The notes under the pieces: generated by a model
Told to the model about the DNA's origin: nothing
What the model saw: the letters and a program-made list of their open reading frames with translations, nothing else
The model's database searches: none
Translations under genes and position numbers: made by a program
Assembly: GCA_035656095.1 (NCBI GenBank)
Contig: DASRTE010000096.1
Span: 1 to 17,078, forward strand
From: DASRTE01 sp035656095
Lineage (GTDB): Bacteria; Actinomycetota; Actinomycetes; Jiangellales; Jiangellaceae
Length of the DNA stretch: 17,078 nucleotides
Direction: 5' to 3'
Shown here: in pieces, positions 14,454-17,078 of the stretch
How the letters are laid out: the number at the start of each line of letters is the position of its first letter
Position numbering within the stretch: the first letter of the stretch is position 1

Positions 14454-14777
14454 ATGCCGCTGCCCGCCGAAGTCAGCGTCTCCGAACTCGCGGCCGCCCT
14501 CGCCGACGGAGCCTGCGTGGTCGACGTCCGTGAACCGTACGAGTACGTCGGGGGCCACGTGCCGGGCGCCGTGTCGGTGCCGATGGGGACGATCCCCGAA
14601 CGCCGCGACGAGCTTCCCCGCGACCGGACCCTGTACCTGGTCTGTGAGGTCGGAGCACGAAGCATGCAGGTCGCGCACTACCTCGAACAGGTCGGTTTCG
14701 ACGTCCGCAACGTCGCCGGCGGCACGGTCGCGTGGATCCGCGCCGGGTTTGCCCTTGACCAGGGCACTCGACGCTGA
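14454..14777 (+). CDS. Single-domain rhodanese
   Basis: A 107-residue rhodanese-like protein with the expected elements: CVVDVREPYEYVGGHVPGA at 21-39 and the active-site loop Cys64-Glu-Val-Gly-Ala-Arg-Ser, where Cys64 would carry the persulfide. It ends with GGTVAWIRAGF. Single-domain rhodaneses move sulfane sulfur between thiosulfate, glutathione-like thiols or protein cysteines. The ATG is 2 bases after the ideR stop and has no SD, so translation probably depends on ideR (termination-reinitiation). A link to iron-sulfur metabolism is plausible but inferred from position only. Confidence 0.92.
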   Translation: MPLPAEVSVSELAAALADGACVVDVREPYEYVGGHVPGAVSVPMGTIPERRDELPRDRTLYLVCEVGARSMQVAHYLEQVGFDVRNVAGGTVAWIRAGFALDQGTRR

Positions 14778-14801
14778 CCGGTCGAGGCCACGTCCGTGAC
14801 A

Positions 14802-14807
14802 TAGCCT
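14802..14807 (+). promoter_or_regulatory. Candidate -10 giving a leaderless transcript
   Basis: TAGCCT fits the TANNNT -10 consensus and ends 6 bases before the GTG at 14814, which has no SD upstream. This is the geometry expected when transcription starts at the start codon. A -35 element is not clear. Confidence 0.4.
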
Positions 14808-14813
14808 GATCTC

Positions 14814-15200
14814 GTGGGCTTCGTGAATCGGGCCAAGCTCGGGCTGGCGAAGATCGGTGGCGCTGCCGCGATGGTCGAGATCGGCCGGCAGGTCTGGCCG
14901 ATGCTCCGGCCTGCGGTCGAGCGAGGCCGTGACAACGCGGCGGCCTGGCGCACCGCGCGGGCCCACACCGCCCGGGTTCTCGACGGCAGCTACCTCGACG
15001 TGTTCGTCGCCGGTGTCAAGCACTGGGTCGTGTGGTCCGCCGACGAGCCGGTCGCGGCCTATCCCGCGATCGACGGTGACTTGGACGAAGCCGTGCGTAC
15101 CGTCGACCTCGAACGCCGGCGCCGGCCAGGCAACCGCCGCAGCGCACGAGCACGTCCAGGGTCCAGAAGCACGCCGGCCGTTCGGGGCGACCACTGGTGA
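14814..15200 (+). CDS. Hypothetical protein conserved in actinobacteria
   Basis: A 128-residue protein I cannot name. It begins with a short amphipathic stretch (FVNRAKLGLAKIGGAAAMVEIGRQVWPM), continues with an Ala/Arg-rich helix (about 35-58), then a small beta-rich part (LDGSYLDVFVAGVKHWVVWSADEPVAAYP, about 57-85) and a long Arg-rich, probably disordered tail from about 100. No membrane helix or catalytic motif is evident. The pattern matches short hypothetical proteins I recall from actinobacterial genomes. GTG 14814 is the likely start because a TAGCCT -10-like element sits 6 bases upstream. It converges with the OB-fold-like gene, with a 32-base gap. Confidence 0.7.
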   Translation: MGFVNRAKLGLAKIGGAAAMVEIGRQVWPMLRPAVERGRDNAAAWRTARAHTARVLDGSYLDVFVAGVKHWVVWSADEPVAAYPAIDGDLDEAVRTVDLERRRRPGNRRSARARPGSRSTPAVRGDHW

Positions 15201-15232
15201 GGCGGTGACCCTCGACGCGTTCGCGGCGTCGG

Positions 15233-15550
15233 TCAGTCGAGCCTGCGCATCTGCCGGATCAGCAGCGCGGGTGCAGAGTGGCTGCTTCGCGACCAGGGCG
15301 CGGGCACCCCGACGATCTCGACCTCGTCGCCCTCTCGGGCGTCGAGCCCGTACGGTCCGAGCAACTCGAAGCGGCCGTTCTCGGTCTGCAGGTCGAGCCC
15401 TCCGGCCTGGACCGCCGACACCAGCCGGCCGCGTCGCGTGACCGGCTGGAGCAGGTCGGACGCTGACAACGGTCGCCGGGTCCGGGGGATCCTGCGGGGA
15501 AGCGGAACGTGCGACGGGTCGGCGGTGCGGTCGCTCGGTTGCTCGGTCAT
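15233..15550 (-). CDS. Small OB-fold-like hypothetical protein
   Basis: A 105-residue protein. After a Pro/Arg-rich N-terminus (1-33) comes a strand-rich domain (about 42-105) with the pattern RGRLVSAVQAGGLDLQTENG, then FELLGP and EGDEVEIVGV, ending QMRRLD. This alternation of short beta strands with a Gly-rich turn resembles an OB fold or a small DUF found in actinobacteria. Nucleic-acid binding is possible but no proof is visible. ATG 15550 was chosen because GGGGGGAG lies about 5 bases upstream; an in-frame GTG at 15574 is less likely. It follows the glycosylase gene on the same strand after 81 bases and has its own -10-like TAGCCT at 15581-15586. Confidence 0.75.
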   Translation of the reverse strand: MTEQPSDRTADPSHVPLPRRIPRTRRPLSASDLLQPVTRRGRLVSAVQAGGLDLQTENGRFELLGPYGLDAREGDEVEIVGVPAPWSRSSHSAPALLIRQMRRLD

Positions 15551-15580
15551 CGTGCTCCCCCCGGTAGTGGCCAATGCGCC

Positions 15581-15586
15581 AGGCTA
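15581..15586 (-). promoter_or_regulatory. Candidate -10 for the OB-fold-like gene
   Basis: On the minus strand TAGCCT fits TANNNT and lies 30 bases upstream of the ATG at 15550, leaving space for the SD. It is the same hexamer as the one before the gene at 14814. No clear -35 was seen. Confidence 0.3.
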
Positions 15587-15631
15587 GGGCGCGCCGGGCC
15601 GGTGCGCACCACGGATCGTGAAGAAAATCGG

Positions 15632-16423
15632 TCAGGGGCCGACCGGCCCGGGTTGGCAGTGGGGACACCAGCCGCTGACCAGGTCCTGCGGCGGCCCACC
15701 CTGGCGGCTTCGGGCGACCCGACCGCCGCATCGCATGCAGGTGCTCCGCCCGTAGATCCAGTTCCGGCGGCCGGGACGCGTGTCCCCGGTGGTCGACTGG
15801 GCATGGCCGTCCTTGTTCGCCTCGAGCAGGCGGTGAGCGAGGTCGACCCAGGCGCGCAGATCACCGGCCTCAGCCACCGGCGTCCAGGGTGAAGCTCCAC
15901 GCAGAAAGCAGAGCTCGGTCTTGTAGAGGTTGCCGACACCGGCGAGGTTGCGCTGATCCAGCAAGGCCGCACCGATCTCGCGTCCCGGGTCGGCGGCGAG
16001 GCGGCGCACGGCCTCGTCCGGGTCCCAGTCTGGGCCCAACAGGTCGGGCCCGAGGTGGCCGACGAGGTCGTCCTCGGTCGCACGCCTGACCACGTCGATG
16101 ACCGGAATGCGGTAGCCGACGGCCTCGTGCTCCCGGTTGGCGAGGACGATCCGGATCTGCCAGCCGGGTCCGCCACGCCACCGCTGACCGGCGCGGAAGG
16201 TCCGCCAGGTTCCGTCCATGCGGAGGTGGGTGTGGATCGTGAGGTTCGGGACCACCCGGATCAGCAGGTGCTTGCCGCGGGACAGGACCTGGTCGACGTC
16301 GTGCCCGGACAGGTCGGCCGTGGCATACCGGGGAACCCGGAAGTCGGTGCGGGTCAGCGTCCGCCCGGCGAGCGCATCCCGCAGCATCCTCGCGGCCTGG
16401 AACACGGTGTCGCCCTCGGGCAC
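15632..16423 (-). CDS. nei2: Fpg/Nei-family DNA glycosylase (Nei2/endonuclease VIII-like)
   Basis: A 263-residue bifunctional glycosylase/AP lyase that removes oxidised pyrimidines in base excision repair. The mature N-terminus Pro2-Glu3-Gly-Asp-Thr-Val is the Nei-type catalytic end (Fpg reads PELPE). Lys51 in SRGKHLL is the conserved beta-hairpin lysine. The helix-two-turn-helix is at about 148-175 (LDQRNLAGVGNLYKTE). The C-terminal zinc finger uses Cys229, Cys232, Cys253 and Cys256. The GTG start at 16423 is fixed by the requirement for Pro2. No strong SD is visible. The gene follows a large inverted repeat that separates it from the metallo-hydrolase gene, and lies upstream of the OB-fold-like gene. 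Confidence 0.94.
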   Translation of the reverse strand: MPEGDTVFQAARMLRDALAGRTLTRTDFRVPRYATADLSGHDVDQVLSRGKHLLIRVVPNLTIHTHLRMDGTWRTFRAGQRWRGGPGWQIRIVLANREHEAVGYRIPVIDVVRRATEDDLVGHLGPDLLGPDWDPDEAVRRLAADPGREIGAALLDQRNLAGVGNLYKTELCFLRGASPWTPVAEAGDLRAWVDLAHRLLEANKDGHAQSTTGDTRPGRRNWIYGRSTCMRCGGRVARSRQGGPPQDLVSGWCPHCQPGPVGP

Positions 16424-16457
16424 GTCACGATGCTGTCAGACCCGGCCCACCAGCCGC

Positions 16458-16519
16458 GTTGATCATGGCGAACTGGGGGCCTGACCGACCCCGGAGACCC
16501 CCACTTCGCCATGATCAAC
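16458..16519. repeat. Long near-perfect inverted repeat between two minus-strand genes
   Basis: Two 22-base arms (16458-16479 and 16498-16519) match at 21 of 22 positions, with an 18-base spacer. The arms begin GTTGATCATGGCGAA and end in a run of G/C. The only mismatch is at 16473/16504 (C opposite C). Outside them, 16439-16448 and 16522-16531 can also pair (10 bp with two G-U pairs). It starts 11 bases beyond the stop of the minus-strand metallo-hydrolase gene and ends 35 bases before the glycosylase start, so it could act as a terminator. The core also looks like actinobacterial intergenic repeats built around TTGATCATGG, from memory. Confidence 0.85.
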
Positions 16520-16529
16520 ACGGGTTGGG

Positions 16530-17078
16530 TCAGGTCGACGCGCACGTCTGCACCGGCGTGAGACCGGCACCGTCGGCGCCGACCTCGATCAGGACGGTCG
16601 TCGCCTCGAAGTGGGCGGTGGCGAGCAGCGTCCGGTTGACCGCGGCGTCGGCGAGGACGCGCCGTCGCGTCCGGATGGCCTCCGCGGGGTCGTCCTCGTA
16701 GACGTACCCGACCGACGGGTCCGTGACCTGCGCGGGGTGGACGAAGACGTCGCCGCTCATCAGCAGGGTCGTGTCGGACCGGTCGACGGCAACCGACTGG
16801 TGGCCGGCGGTATGGCCGGGAGTGGGAACGAGAGAGACGTTTGGGAGCGGGGTCGCGGCGCCGTCGACGGCCTCGATCAACCCGGCGTCGACCAGCGGGC
16901 GTAGGTGCGAGTCGTGGAGCGCACGCTGGCCGGGTGTTCCGGCGGAGAGCCGCGCGAGTTCCACCTGCTGGACCAGATGGCGGGCGTTGGGGAAGGTCGG
17001 CGACGGTGCGGCGGGGTCGCCGTGGACGCTCCATCCGACGTGGTCGGAGTGCAGGTGCGTGAAGACGACGTCGGTGAC
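16530..17078 (-). CDS. Metallo-beta-lactamase-fold hydrolase (partial, N-terminus cut by window end)
   Basis: The last 182 residues of an MBL-fold protein; the start lies beyond the window. The fragment opens with VTDVVFTHLHSDHVGW, the HxHxDH zinc-binding motif. PTPGHTAGHQ (third zinc histidine), MSGDVFVHP (bridging Asp) and a late ATAHFE histidine follow in the usual order, so the active site is complete. The layout fits MBL hydrolases of the N-acyl-homoserine-lactonase or alkylsulfatase-like broad class; substrate cannot be assigned. An internal GTG at 16964 lies after the first zinc motif and is not the start. The stop is followed by the large inverted repeat. Confidence 0.9.
   Translation of the reverse strand, partial: VTDVVFTHLHSDHVGWSVHGDPAAPSPTFPNARHLVQQVELARLSAGTPGQRALHDSHLRPLVDAGLIEAVDGAATPLPNVSLVPTPGHTAGHQSVAVDRSDTTLLMSGDVFVHPAQVTDPSVGYVYEDDPAEAIRTRRRVLADAAVNRTLLATAHFEATTVLIEVGADGAGLTPVQTCAST

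Noticed and set aside
12891..15731. A 946-codon open frame on the minus strand extending the ParA frame through ideR, the rhodanese and beyond
   Set aside because: High-GC DNA leaves the antisense frame free of stops. Only the part up to 13709 has ParA features; the rest is antisense to clear ideR and rhodanese genes.

Overview
The window is a gene-dense, very GC-rich bacterial chromosome segment. It has many GTG starts, start/stop overlaps of the ATGA/GTGA type, and actinobacterial gene versions: an IdeR with DtxR-like metal residues, a mycobacterial-type SerC, citrate synthase 2, a stand-alone LigD-type primase-polymerase and a Nei2-like glycosylase. An actinobacterium is well supported. 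A lineage near Pseudonocardiales, Geodermatophilales or relatives is only a guess. No rRNA, tRNA, CRISPR array, insertion sequence or prophage gene was seen. No gene-free stretch exceeds 300 bases; the longest, 9389-9658, holds two tandem hairpins and is otherwise featureless.

Region 1 (1-5371, + strand) is a nucleoside uptake and salvage unit. It holds the tail of a probable ABC ATPase, two permeases, cytidine deaminase (cdd), a small membrane protein, a group II truncated haemoglobin and thymidine phosphorylase (deoA). The first five are overlapping or within 6 bases of each other. The haemoglobin follows a small hairpin and has its own good Shine-Dalgarno (SD) site. The unit would import pyrimidine nucleosides, deaminate cytidine and split thymidine/deoxyuridine.

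Region 2 (5389-9388) is a minus-strand operon citA-serC-polD, its genes separated by 4 bases each, divergent from pdxH on the plus strand. SerC uses pyridoxal phosphate and PdxH makes it, so the shared 164-bp intergenic region, which carries two inverted repeats, is a candidate control region. pdxH ends in a tandem hairpin terminator.

Region 3 (9659-12599) has a decayed EntS-like MFS exporter (two frameshifts and an apparent in-frame loss of two membrane helices). A convergent hotdog-type thioesterase-like gene abuts it. Divergent from that is nagA (N-acetylglucosamine-6-phosphate deacetylase).

Region 4 (12604-15200) holds a small chromosomal ParA ATPase overlapping a 96-residue basic protein that looks like a ribbon-helix-helix DNA-binding partner. 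These face away from ideR, which is followed 2 bases later by a rhodanese. A hypothetical gene with a probable leaderless start comes next.

Region 5 (15233-17078, minus strand) has a small OB-fold-like protein, a Nei2-type DNA glycosylase and a metallo-beta-lactamase-fold hydrolase cut by the window end. A striking 22-bp-arm inverted repeat sits between the last two and looks like a dispersed repeat and/or terminator.

The least ordinary items are the 16458-16519 inverted repeat, the ParA/ribbon-helix-helix pair beside ideR, the inverted repeats between citA and pdxH, the haemoglobin inside the nucleoside locus and the decayed exporter. None is shown to be a new system by sequence reading alone.
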